27,605 nucleotides of DNA, taken from Chara braunii (taxonomy: Eukaryota; Streptophyta; Charophyceae; Charales; Characeae). The DNA lies in NCBI GenBank assembly GCA_003427395.1, contig BFEA01000408.1, positions 1,009,275 through 1,036,879 of the forward strand, written 5' to 3'. A program made the translations under genes and the position numbers. The notes under the pieces are model-generated. The model worked only from the letters and a program-made list of their open reading frames with translations, was not told the origin of the DNA and ran no database searches. Positions 18,793 to 27,020 of this stretch are shown here, one piece after another; positions within the stretch are counted from its first letter, which is position 1; every line of letters starts with the position of its first letter.

Positions 18793-18830
<38 letters not shown>
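18719..18830. repeat. (TTGA)n(GT)n(GC/GT)n compound microsatellite, copy 1
   Basis: TTGA units 18719-18759, GT 18760-18777, a GC/GT patch with GCGGTTG, then GT to about 18830. The same order precedes the second TIR-element copy at 27.0 kb, so this array is part of a larger duplicated unit. Confidence 0.93.
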
Positions 18831-18888
18831 GTGTGTAACCCGCATAATAAGACATGATAATGGTATGATACGGAAACCGCATCATAAT

Positions 18889-19479
18889 CTGTGTAACCGT
18901 TTGAACGCCGTGAATGCGCGTTCGCGTTCAAATGTGCGTTTGAACACGGATTGCGCGTTTGCGTTCAAAATTGAACGGCGTTCAATTTTATTTATTTATT
19001 TTTTTTCTTAAATCATTTCGATGCCTAAAGATCACTTTTTGTTTCTGATTTTTTTTTTATGAGTTCTATGTGATGTGAGGTACATGCCTCTCAATTTTGG
19101 AGTCATTTTGTTAAGGCAAAAAAAAATGAAAAATCGCCAAAGATGGCGGTGTCAAATCGTGTTCGCTCACTAATTTCAATTATTTTTTTACTTTATTTTA
19201 TTTTCTGTTTTTCTATTTGTTTTTCCAATTTGGTACCGAGTTCAGATGTGATGCTGAGGCAAATGTTGTTTATTTTATTTTTCTNCAAATGTTGTTTATT
19301 TTATTTTTCTTCATAACATATTTTTGTTTCGGAATTTTTTGAGTTTTTTTTTTTTTTTTTTTTTTTTTTTCCCCCGCACGGAACTGAAGTCCGCGTTCGG
19401 TCCCGTTCATTGAATGCGCGTTCATTCCGTTCAGTTTCTGAACGGAAAAACCGCGTTCAATGAACGCGCGGTTTCACAG
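18889..19479. mobile_element. 591-bp TIR element with 8-bp target duplication, copy 1
   Basis: Termini are CTGTGTAACCG at 18889 and CGGTTTCACAG ending at 19479, an 11-bp inverted repeat with one mismatch. Directly outside both ends is ATCATAAT (18881-18888 and 19480-19487), an 8-bp target duplication. Subterminal regions are packed with TTGAAC/GTTCAA and GCGCGTTC words in both orientations. The middle is AT-rich and non-coding. An 8-bp duplication suggests hAT, though the terminal bases are not the usual hAT ones; a MULE relative is the alternative. Confidence 0.82.
19260..19309. other. Assembly gap duplication around N at 19285
   Basis: CAAATGTTGTTTATTTTATT then TTTCT occurs immediately before and immediately after the single N. 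The second copy of this element (27567-27591) has this word only once, so the doubling is an unmerged contig overlap rather than biology. Confidence 0.85.
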
Positions 19480-19525
19480 ATCATAATCAAGATCCGAAAT
19501 AATATATCGGCGTACCTTAAGAATG

Positions 19526-19690
19526 AAAACTTGTAGGCGTGGTGCAGACACATCCAATACTCGGAGGTGGGGAATGACTATGCCGGACTACACGAGCAAA
19601 CTCAGGAAAAAAAACTTGTAGGCGTGGTGCAGACGGAACCTATATTGTAAGGTTAGGAATGACTATGACGGACTACATGACCATCTGGTA
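19526..19690. repeat. 85-bp tandem duplication
   Basis: AAAACTTGTAGGCGTGGTGC...GGAATGACTATGMCGGACTA starts at 19526 and at 19611; the units differ mainly in their middle third. The following 19690-20090 is A-rich and holds nothing I recognise apart from two partly similar GGGGGAGGYRRGAGGGCAGA words (about 19836 and 19962). Confidence 0.85.
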
Positions 19691-20094
19691 TGCTCCCACT
19701 GCACTTTGCAGGCGAATTGGAACACACACGATCAAATAGACACCACAAGACGGGGAAAGGAAGCATGATAAAACAAAAGACAAGGAGGCAACGACAACAA
19801 ACTGCAGAAGGGCACAAGGAATGGGGGCCACGGGGGAGGTAAGAGGGCAGACCATACATAAATGCAAAAAAAACAAAGAAAAACAAAAAAAATGCGATTA
19901 CAGAAAAATACCCCAAGCATAAGACATCAGGCAGCAACAAAAGACAATGGTGGAAGGCACGGGGGAGGCGGGAGGGCAGACATCACTCAAACACAGAAAG
20001 TTTGCAAAGCAAAAACTCAAGTACCCAAAAACAGCAAAGACCGAAAAAAAGAAAAAAATAAACAAAAAACCAATGATGACAACATTGTCAGTAG

Positions 20095-20291
20095 GGGACG
20101 CTGGACCCGGTTTCCAGCAGCGTAGTGATGGATTATATCCTAGCAGTAGGTGGTTCTTCGAGCCTGGCTCGTAAGCGAAACTGGCTGAGGCTGCCAGGAT
20201 AACTTTGGGTCGAATTGTGAGGTCCCCGGCCTCGACTACTGGCTTTGAAATAAAGATTGAACCTTTCCAAAAAAAAAAAGAAAAAAAAAAA
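20095..20291 (+). mobile_element. Poly(A)-tailed short retroposon, family H copy 2
   Basis: Begins GGGACGCTGGACCCGG plus TTTCCAG and ends GAAATAAAGATTGAACC then TTTCC plus an interrupted poly(A) (20269-20291). AATAAA lies just upstream of the tail. The head is shared with the minus-strand copies at 3651 and 3783, whereas the bodies align poorly. Confidence 0.55.
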
Positions 20292-20299
20292 GGGAAATT

Positions 20300-20805
20300 C
20301 ATAATGAACCTGTCAGGCCGCTGCCACTCAGTGTCACACTGGATCCGCCACACTCCTATCCAACTGCTAATGGGACCATGCTCCTGGTAGTTCCTTCTCG
20401 TTTTCAAAACAGACGACTCCCTTGCCTCTGCCGAAGCTCTACCCAGCCTCTACCGAGCCTGTCGAGCTTTTCAGCCTCTACCGACCCTGCCGAGCTCTTC
20501 CATGAATTCAGGACGGCAATTTTTTTTGCCTGGGCGGGGTACTGGTGTTAGGTCGATGGCCTTGAGATGTAACCGCCAGTACCTTTGAGCTGCCCTTGCC
20601 GAACCAGTCCGCGGCCAGTGCCCGACGCTGTGGAAGGGCGCGCCGAAAAAAGAGCTAAGGTTGTTTTGAGGGGGCAAAAAAAATAGAAAACTAGATTGGG
20701 GGTGGCCTTGGTCACGCAGTTAGGAGCCTGGAAAAGAGAAGACTCGGAAGAGCACTCGAGCAGTCAGAGAAAGGTGGGGGAGGGGGGAAGAAAACGACGG
20801 GATGA
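20300..20805. other. Unassigned; weak CCTCTACCGAGC-type repeats
   Basis: 20425-20500 contains a degenerate run of CTCTACC/CCTGTCGAGC/CTCTGCCGA words. Nothing else recognised. Confidence 0.4.
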
Positions 20806-20873
20806 GGGCCTCGTTCCCGCACTCACCAATTGTGCAAAATCAGAATGAATCTTCTGCTGGAACATGGAGAGAT
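20806..20873 (-). mobile_element. MITE family A, partial copy 3
   Basis: The reverse complement matches the right part of the 2478-2599 element: CCATGTTCCAGCAGAAGATT, TTTTGCAC, and terminal GAGGCCC. One arm only. Confidence 0.65.
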
Positions 20874-21067
20874 GCGCGGCCATAATTCTTCTCGTTTTTG
20901 CATTTGCTGAGCAGTGGATTCGTCAGCACAGCGTCATTGGAGGAGAGCTTGTCAGTCCACGCAATGTCAGCCGTGATAGCGGTCACGGCCCTGAGATATC
21001 ATCAAATTTGGAAAAGTGTATCTGGACTAGTCACTGTCCAGATACATGCGGCACAATTCTCTTTTCC

Positions 21068-21176
21068 TTTTTTTTTTTTTTTTTTTTGCCCCAAAAGAAT
21101 TACAACGTCTTTTCCTCGTGCCAGAAATGTCACCCGTGATTGTTATCACGTAGTACGATACGGCCCTGAGATATCA
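21068..21176 (-). mobile_element. Poly(A)-tailed fragment with GATATCTCAGGGCCGT head
   Basis: On the minus strand it runs from TGATATCTCAGGGCCGT (21176) to TTTTGGGGC plus a 20-nt poly(A) (plus T-run 21068-21087). A second copy of the head and following ~35 bp begins at 21001 (TGATATCTCAGGGCCGTGAC), and a weaker relative (TGATATCTCAAGGC) sits within the SINE body at about 14944. It could be retroposed pieces or part of the Gypsy 3' region. Bases 21017-21044 also form a 10-bp-stem hairpin (GTATCTGGAC/GTCCAGATAC). Confidence 0.45.
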
Positions 21177-21360
21177 AGTGGCATGGGGGAAGATGGTGAT
21201 CAGGAGGCGGGTGACGTAGCAATGGTAGAAGAGGGAGAGGGGAAATGGCTGCCATGTATCAGGGAACGGGGGTCGACCTACGAGCTGCTGATTGGTGAGG
21301 AAGTCATGGGGACGGCGGGATAATGACCGGGGACGAAACCTGTGTGCCCGCATCTCGACG

Positions 21361-21763
21361 TTAGCGAAGGGCTGCGGGTCGAACTGGGGAGGATTGGGAG
21401 GGCGATCGACTTCTCCAGCAGCGCCAGCTTCTTGATCCCTCCGATTCACCTTCTTCCTCCGCTTCCCCCGAACTGGCCTCCTCCGAGTCAGCGTCCCCCC
21501 ATTCTTGATAATCGGGATCGTCTATTTCGTCTCCTGATTCCTCCTCCTCAGACGTCATCTCCCCTCCTGTAGACTGGAGGTGACCGCCTCCCTCGTTTTC
21601 CTCTTCTTCCTCGACCTCCTCACTGGTTTCTCCTATAGGGACGCGTCGGATGAGCATCGGGGATCTCGTCCTCTGCACTTTTGTCGACGGGTTCCGCCCA
21701 ATGGAAGGCGACCTCGAGGAGGCAAAAAATGAGCGCCATGTAGGCTTGCCGCCACTGCGTCCA
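21361..21763 (-). pseudogene. Probable continuation of Gypsy ORF3: serine/arginine then acidic tail
   Basis: After the TAG at 21766-21764 the same frame reads on as WTQWRQAYMALIF. A shift of one base in the T6 run at about 21729 then leads to FASSRSPSIGRNPSTK and RSPMLIRRVPIGETSEEVEE, followed by a strongly acidic tail (EEEENEGG, SEEEESGDEIDDPDY, SEEASSGEAEEEGESEG). No known domain. Its open extent and orderly composition suggest it belonged to ORF3 before decay. The join is inference. Confidence 0.45.
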
Positions 21764-22369
21764 CTAAGGCACGTCGAGAATCAGCACATCTAAGGGCTTA
21801 ATCGTGAAGGACAGGGATGCTTCCTCGGCCGATTGCCAAAACGTGGGAACATCAGAGGGGAGGCTGAAGGTAGAGAGACGATGGCGGTTCATTGAGGATG
21901 AGCAAAAGGGATGAAGCACAGGGAGAGTGACTTCAGGCGCACTGGAGGAGAGACGAAGCTGAAGATCGATGCCGTTTGTTGTCACGACGCGATTGCGCGG
22001 TCGTGCCAAGAAACGCACCCACTCAGTCGCGAGGCTTGCTGCCCAGTCTCGCAATTGTCGAAGGACGACGGTGTGGTGTGCCGGATGTATCGTCGTGAGG
22101 TCGCTTGTAAAGACGACGATGACTGATACGTGGCTCTTGCCTGGCGGAGATAGGCGCAAGAATGCTGACACCTTGGCCAACACTCGCGCCACTCCGGACT
22201 TCCCAAGCTGGAACTCCGCCGCCTCGTGGATAACAGCCGTACTGAAGAAGGCCGCGAATCAGAGGAGATCCGGACTCAACCGAGGATGCCACACTTGCCG
22301 GATTGCTGAGAAGGCTCCCCCAGGTATCATTAGTCGTTCGCTGATCACCTGGTCTGTTGAAAAGCTCAT
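21764..22369 (-). pseudogene. Gypsy ORF3, downstream of pol, unknown function
   Basis: The ATG at 22369 overlaps the pol stop codon in an ATGA (22369-22366). The frame runs MSFSTDQVISERLMIPGG ... through one internal TGA (after SPDLL, near 22259) ... AAFFSTAVIHEAAEFQLG ... HVSVIVVFTSDLTTIH ... LDVLILDVP to a TAG at 21764, about 200 codons. It has no signal peptide, no clear membrane span and no envelope-like features. I do not recognise the family. The position after integrase is where some plant Gypsy elements carry extra ORFs. The stop-start overlap suggests translation by termination-reinitiation. Confidence 0.6.
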
Positions 22370-22755
22370 GGCGATGGAGGCGGGGTCGAAGACGATGGCT
22401 GAGAGAGAAAGGAGGATTCTAGAGAGTCTCCGTCTTCGTCTTGTCCGAGGGACGATGCAGGTGAAGGAGGAGAAGGGGAAGAGGGGAGAGGACGAAGGTA
22501 GGACATGTGTCGAATGATCAGTCGAGCCGATCGACTTCCCGACACCTCTGGCGCAAGCCGCACAATGTTCACTCCACTGGGACCGAGCTCGACTACGCGA
22601 AATCGCCCGAAGAATCGTGGCGCTAACTTGCCTTGGCGAACACATTTGCTCACCTGCACGGTGTGCCCTAATTTATGTTGGGGCCGAGGCCCAGCGTTCC
22701 CATTCCGGGCCTCGTAGCTCCGGACCTGTCCACCGTGGGCCATTTCCGTCATGTG
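22366..22755 (-). pseudogene. Gypsy integrase C-terminal (SH3-like) end of pol
   Basis: Reads TEMAHGGQVRSYEARN ... HKLGHTVQVSKCVRQGKLAP then RFFGRFRVVE and later RHMSYLRPLP. This fits the GDxVxV...KLxPRxxGPFxVxE...HVSxLRP pattern of the integrase tail. A 1-nt frameshift near 22755 separates it from the preceding core. No chromodomain follows; instead there is a Ser/Pro- and acidic-rich tail ending STPPPSP, then TGA at 22368. Confidence 0.88.
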
Positions 22756-23664
22756 TTGTCTTTTCGGGCAAGTCAGGGAGGGCTTTTTCCATCAGCTCTA
22801 GGTGGCGCTGGGCCTTATCCTTAACCGCCTCTCTAGTGGTTCGTCTGGGAAGGGTCGTCTCATCATGTAGGCTCGGTAGGGCTACATAGGGCAGGTTGTT
22901 GGTCCGTAGTTGAAAGGGGGTCAGAACCGTGGACTCGTGGGGTGTCCCCAAGTGGATAGCCAGAATAGTCCACGATATCGGGCCAGGGCCTCGTGTCATT
23001 TGCCGCAATGTTGCGTCGCAAAGCGATCTTAATCACCCGATTGGCGTTTTTTACCAGTCCATTGGATTGCGACATATGGGGAGCAGTGTTACGAATGGAG
23101 ACACCATGTAGGACTAGGTTCCTCAAGACTTCCCCTCTAAATTCTGCCCCATTGTCCGTCAAAATCTGCTCAGTATCCTGGTGCATCCCGAGAAAACGGT
23201 TGACGTATCACGCTATTTCGGCCGCCTTTCGCGTCTTGCAGGGATAGGCCTCGATCCATTTCGAGAAATGGTCTACAAAAACCAAAAGGACTGAATATCC
23301 ACAACTGTTCGGTCCACGGGGCACGGCAATATTGGTGGTATACATGCTAACCCTCTGGAACGGTCGTTCGACTACGGTAGGCAGTATCGACCTAGGTGGC
23401 TGAATCGACGCCTTATCAACGGCGCAAACCTGACAATTCCGGACGATGAACTTAACATCGTCGCGAATGTTGGACCAGTACCACTCATTCTTGTCAATTG
23501 CCGCCTCCATGATTCTGACAGCGAAATGGGCCGCAGTATCCTCGTGGGCTGACTTAACCAAGTCATACCTTACGACCGGATGCGGGACAGACATCCAAAT
23601 CCCGCTTCCATCAGTTTTCCAGTTTTCCAATCGTCCCTCATTCCATCAATAATCCCGTCTCCGA
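22673..23664 (-). pseudogene. Gypsy integrase: HHCC zinc domain and catalytic core
   Basis: The HHCC module is complete: SAHEDTAAHFAVR (two His) and RNCQVCAVDK (two Cys). In the core, the first catalytic Asp is expected in the string read here as VSMYTTNIAVP, so it is Tyr. The second is present in ILTDNGAEF. The catalytic Glu expected in GLVERANR is Lys (SNGLVKNANR). An in-frame TGA lies at 23210-23208 (AAEIA-stop-YVNRF) and a frameshift near 22955 (before HESTVLTPFQLRTNNLPY). Two stops also lie just upstream (TAG ending at 23670 and a TGA about 27 nt further on). The enzyme would have inserted the element's cDNA into the genome; this copy cannot. Confidence 0.93.
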
Positions 23665-23669
23665 TCCTC

Positions 23670-24088
23670 CTATGTGAAATCTTGAAGAGGGTTCCCAAAC
23701 ACCGTGGCTATCAAAACGACGTTTATCCACACTTCATCCTTTCTAAACCGTCGGTTCTTTTCTAGCCTTTTTGACGTGGCTTCGAGGAATCGAGCCTCCG
23801 TCGGGATCTTATCAGTACGACACAGAGGACACAACCAGGGTTTGGCCGCATTTCGGTACTGAATACAGGAGCCATGGGCCCGAGAGACGCAGTGTTGACA
23901 ATCTACCCATTCAACATACCCTTCCCCACTAGGATGCATAGGGACCGAATAGAGTCTCGAAATTGCCTCGCAAAAATAGCAGAATTTGTCAGGTAGGGAG
24001 GGAAAGGACGAGGATGAGAGAGGACTCACAGGAGAAAGAGGAATTTCGAGATTACCTCCGCACCCCATCGCCATCGTGTCGATCACCC
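23670..24088 (-). pseudogene. PHD finger within Gypsy pol, between RNase H and integrase
   Basis: A 139-codon frame with a C4HC3 PHD signature: FCYFCEAI (Cys1-2, ~23975), 23 residues, DCQHCVSRAHGSC (Cys3-x2-Cys4-x4-His-x2-Cys, ~23895) and KPWLCPLC (Cys7-8 with the usual Trp two before, ~23825). PHD fingers typically read histone H3 tails (K4 methylation state) and could target integration. The frame joins upstream RNase H by one extra G in a G run at about 24086 (RAPKG then VIDTMAMG) and is in frame with the downstream HHCC region except for two stop codons, so it was evidently part of the pol polyprotein, not a separate inserted gene. A RING finger is excluded by the Cys/His spacing. Confidence 0.85.
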
Positions 24089-24757
24089 CTTAGGAGCTCG
24101 AGGAAGGATGACCACCTGTCCGTACCGTGGCCCATTGGCGGGTTCTGGCTCTTTCCACGGAGTGATCTTCTCTCCTTTAGCTACCTTTGCCGGACGGTGC
24201 AGTCGTGTCAATCAGTTCGTGTTCCCATGCCTCTCCGTCTTCCGGTGGACGATGTCGAAATCATATTCTTGCAACCGTACTTCCCAGCGCCCAATCATGC
24301 CCATGTAATTAGTGAGCCTCTTGAGAGCCTGCAGGGGCTCTTGGTCCGTGATGAGGAGAAACTTTTGTCCGTACAGATACGGATGGAAATGTTGAATTCC
24401 TTAAACCACCGCGTAGCATTCTCCTTGCAAAGCCGAATCGTTCCTCCTCTCGTCTGGTACGGCCCGGGACGCGTACTCAATGACGTGTTCGTGACTGTCG
24501 TTCCCCTTCTGCGCCTGGATAGCGGAAATCGCCTCAGGCTGCCAATCCGTGATGAGAATGAATTGCTTGGCCGGGTCCGAACGGATCAAAATAGGCGCCG
24601 TAGCCAGGGCCTCTTTTAAAGCGCTGAAGGTCCGTTCGCACTCCGCGTCGCAGCTGAGGGGCTGGTCCTTCCGCAGCAAGTTCGTTAGGGTGGTGCGATA
24701 GCGGCAAAGCCCTTGATAAATTGACGATAATATGAAGCCAGCCGTAAAAAGGCTCAA
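24089..24757 (-). pseudogene. Gypsy RNase H domain
   Basis: Begins with the RT-RNase H connection (LLRKDQPLSCDAECERTFSA, LKEALATAPIL). RNase H motifs follow: FILITDWQPEAISAI (first Asp), LQGECYAVV (Glu), then a stop where a Trp is usual, GIQHFHPYLYGQKF, LLITDQEPLQAL (second Asp), and RHGNTN-stop-LTRLHR in place of the expected NADGLTR, so the fourth acidic residue is Asn. The domain degrades the RNA strand of the hybrid during reverse transcription. Two nonsense changes and a lost Asp show decay. Confidence 0.9.
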
Positions 24758-25099
24758 TTATGCGTCAGCGACGTAGCAGTCAGAGCGTCCCGAACAACCG
24801 CAACTTTTCTCGAGTCGGGCCTCAAGCCTCCCCGAGTCACCACGTAGCCTAGGAACGAGATCTCAGAAAGGAAAAACTCACTTTTTTCCAGCGCAATCTT
24901 GAATCCAGCGTCCCGTAGGGTCGTAGGGCTCCCAGTGTTCATTCGATATGATGTGCGTGCCCGTGGAACGATTCCGAATAAACCAAGATATCGTCCATGT
25001 ACACAATGTCGCAGAAATTAATCATCCCTTGAGTCAGTAGGGTCTTGTTGACGAAATTTTGGAACGTTACATTCATTGCTCTCTGGAACATAGTCAACG
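24754..25099 (-). pseudogene. Gypsy RT, 3' half (YMDD and thumb region)
   Basis: Downstream of the fold-back insertion the RT frame resumes as MFQRAMNVTFQNFV ... FCDIVYMDDILVYSE, with the catalytic YMDD at 25001-24990. It then has a nonsense change (HHIE-TGA, Trp expected) and an 8-bp tandem duplication (CGTAGGGT/CGTAGGGC at 24914-24929) that shifts the frame. The other frame then gives RDAGFKIALEKSEFFL and ISFLGYVVTRGGLRPD. All are classical Ty3/Gypsy RT blocks. Confidence 0.93.
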
Positions 25100-25327
25100 C
25101 ATTTACGACCATTTCGTCAAAATGGACTTTTTTTTTTTTTGAACGAAATTGAAACTGAGTTTTTTGGCTGAAAACTCGTCAAAATTTGTTGTTCCTGAGG
25201 GTCCAGCGTTTTACAAACGCCGGACCCTCAAGAACAACAAATTTTGATGAGGTTTGGGTCAAAAAATTCGGTTTCAATTTCGTTCAAAAAATAGAAGATG
25301 TCCATTTTGACGAAATGGCAGTTCATT
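25100..25327. mobile_element. 220-bp fold-back MITE inserted in Gypsy RT
   Basis: 25104-25323 is an almost complete hairpin. CCATTTCGTCAAAATGGAC near the left end is matched by GTCCATTTTGACGAAATGG near the right end. Inner blocks GAACGAAATTGAAAC and AATTTGTTGTTCCTGAGGGT pair with GTTTCAATTTCGTTC and ACCCTCAAGAACAACAAATT, with the apex near GCGTTTTACAAACGC. CATT flanks both sides (25100-25103 and 25324-25327), a possible 4-bp target duplication. It splits the RT sequence IC-N from the F-Q-R-A-M block. Confidence 0.85.
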
Positions 25328-25804
25328 GCAAATCCCCATCGGACACCGAACCCACTGCCAGGTGCCTTCAAACAGAACGAAGGTTGTCTTGGGCCGGTCC
25401 TCTTCCTTAACCAGGATGTGTTGGAACCCATGACGAATATCAAACTTGCTAAAATAATTAGCACACCCAATCACATCAAGTAAATCGTCAATCCGGGGAA
25501 GGGGATACACATCCTTGATCGTATCATTCAGTTTGCGATAATCGATGCAAATGCGAATCGACCCATTTTTCTTCGATATTAGGACTACGGGGAATGACCA
25601 TGGTCCCGTGGCTGGTTCAATCCATCCGTTAGTTTTGAATTCCCTAATCCTTTGTAAGGCTGCCTTTCGCTCCGCGAGGGAATACCTGTACGGTTTGCAG
25701 TGGATCGGAGGATGATTTCCAGTTTGAATCTCATGTAAAATGACTAACCATAGTCCGATATCCGTGTCCGTCACACTAATCGCTCCCTGATATTCTTTTA
25801 GAAT
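25324..25804 (-). pseudogene. Gypsy RT, 5' half
   Basis: Reads ILKEYQGAISVTDTDIGLW ... HCKPYRYSLAERKAAL ... TNGWIEPATGPWSFPVVLI, SKKNGSIRICIDYRKLND, YPLPRIDDLL, YFSKFDIRHGFQHI (motif A Asp) and FEGTWQWVRCPMGICN. It joins the preceding frame through a single TAA (25807-25805) and is cut by the fold-back insertion after the CPMGICN block. The identity as Ty3/Gypsy RT is secure. Confidence 0.95.
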
Positions 25805-26512
25805 TTATGTGATTAGATGGTGAACTTCATCGGGCACGTAATGTGGTACATGCAACTCATGGAGTTGGCCTAGGATTTGAATGGTAATATGTTTTGTGTC
25901 GATCTCGCCACTCTTCCCGGGCGGGGCAGTAGAAATAAATGAATGGTCCGATCGCCAGGAGAACACCGTGGCCATCATCTGGGCATCTTCCTCCCGGATC
26001 GCCACTTGTTCCTTCGGGTTTACCCCGTCGCAAACGTCCTGCCATCGTACGGTTTTTTCCACGATCTTGATCCCGAGGTTGTGGGGTCCTGTGTCGCGAC
26101 TCGTACGGGGTTCCAAAGTTTCGGCCCCTGGTCTAAGCAGTCTTATGTCTTTCCCCGGAGGCAACAGGGAACGGGGTAGCTTCGTAATATCGCAAAAGGC
26201 TTCCTTATCCCTGTATCTCGCAAGCAGTGGAGTGGTGCCCTCATAAAAGGTCCGAGGGGGTTTCAAAGAATCAGCCATCCGGGAAATTTGCACAAGCGGT
26301 TCGCCCAAAATTAATGTGCATGTTCTCTGAATATTTTCTTTCGTAAGTTTGAATGTTTTCGTGGTTGCTTGTTGAACTGGATAGCGGACGCGTTGCTGTA
26401 CTAACTCCTGAATTACTAACTCGTCTTCATCGCTATCACCAGTGTCACTCAAGGGGTTTGGCTCCTTTGTCTGGTGATCACAGTGTTCCACAATTTCCTT
26501 CCAAGCTATGTA
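25805..26512 (-). pseudogene. Gypsy pol region upstream of RT
   Basis: Open from 26512 to the TAA at 25807, about 235 codons, with no certain start (AWKEIVEHCDHQ... runs back to a TGA at 26515). It contains an acidic patch (SDTGDSDEDEL), ENIQRTCTLILGEPLVQI, TTPLLARYRDKEAFCDI and HELHVPHYVPDEVHHLI leading directly into RT. DTG occurs only inside the acidic patch and is not a convincing protease site. The region is probably the pre-RT pol linker; gag is not seen. Confidence 0.65.
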
Positions 26513-26515
26513 TCA

Positions 26516-26802
26516 ACCGCGGTCGCGCGCTCGGGCCATTTTACCGCCCCCGGCCGACTGCGGGCACGAAACCCCGAATTTGTTTTTGGGGTCTAAAGAT
26601 ATTCGAAAAAAATAAATAAAAATACGGGCGTGTAGGAAAAAAAGACTCTACACCGCTGTGATTTTTAATAATTTTTATGACATTTCCTGGAAGAGAAAAA
26701 ATAAAAAACGAAAATGGAAAAACAAATAAAAAATAAAGCAGTGATGGATTTTTTTTTTCTTCATATTTTTGGTTTATGGGCCGGTGGCGAAACACTGGCC
26801 CA
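26516..26802. other. Unassigned AT-rich stretch
   Basis: A/T homopolymers and no domain-bearing frame. It could contain remnants of the Gypsy 5' end, but no LTR or primer-binding site can be named. Confidence 0.35.
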
Positions 26803-26838
26803 CACACACACACACACACACACAATCAATCAATCAAT

Positions 26839-26894
<56 letters not shown>

Positions 26895-26931
26895 GAACAA
26901 ATTCTAATCAATCAATCATTCAATCAATCGA

Positions 26932-27020
<89 letters not shown>

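Larger units (their letters stand above)
21361..26512 (-). mobile_element. Decayed Ty3/Gypsy LTR retrotransposon with PHD finger and third ORF
   Basis: Domain order on the minus strand is RT, RNase H, PHD finger, HHCC, integrase core, integrase C-terminus, downstream ORF. RT-RNase H-integrase is the Ty3/Gypsy order. No gag or clear protease (D-S/T-G) is found upstream and no LTR pair can be recognised in the window, so the 5' end is truncated or lies in unrecognised sequence. Multiple stops, frameshifts, an 8-bp duplication, a fold-back insertion and lost catalytic residues show it is dead. Confidence 0.9.

Noticed and set aside
18719-18830. CRISPR-like or other regular array
   Set aside because: Simple tetranucleotide and dinucleotide repeats with no spacers; eukaryotic microsatellite.
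19657-19940. Cysteine/phenylalanine-rich minus-strand frames
   Set aside because: Hydrophobic composition arises from an A-rich plus strand; three overlapping frames look alike and none has a motif.
22259-22645. 128-codon frame overlapping the end of pol as a separate gene
   Set aside because: Its first half is the wrong frame of integrase C-terminus; only the part from MSFSTDQ onward is meaningful and is ORF3.
26414-26440. DTG in the Gypsy pre-RT region as a protease active site
   Set aside because: It lies inside an acidic SDTGDSDEDE patch without the flanking hydrophobic residues of retropepsins.
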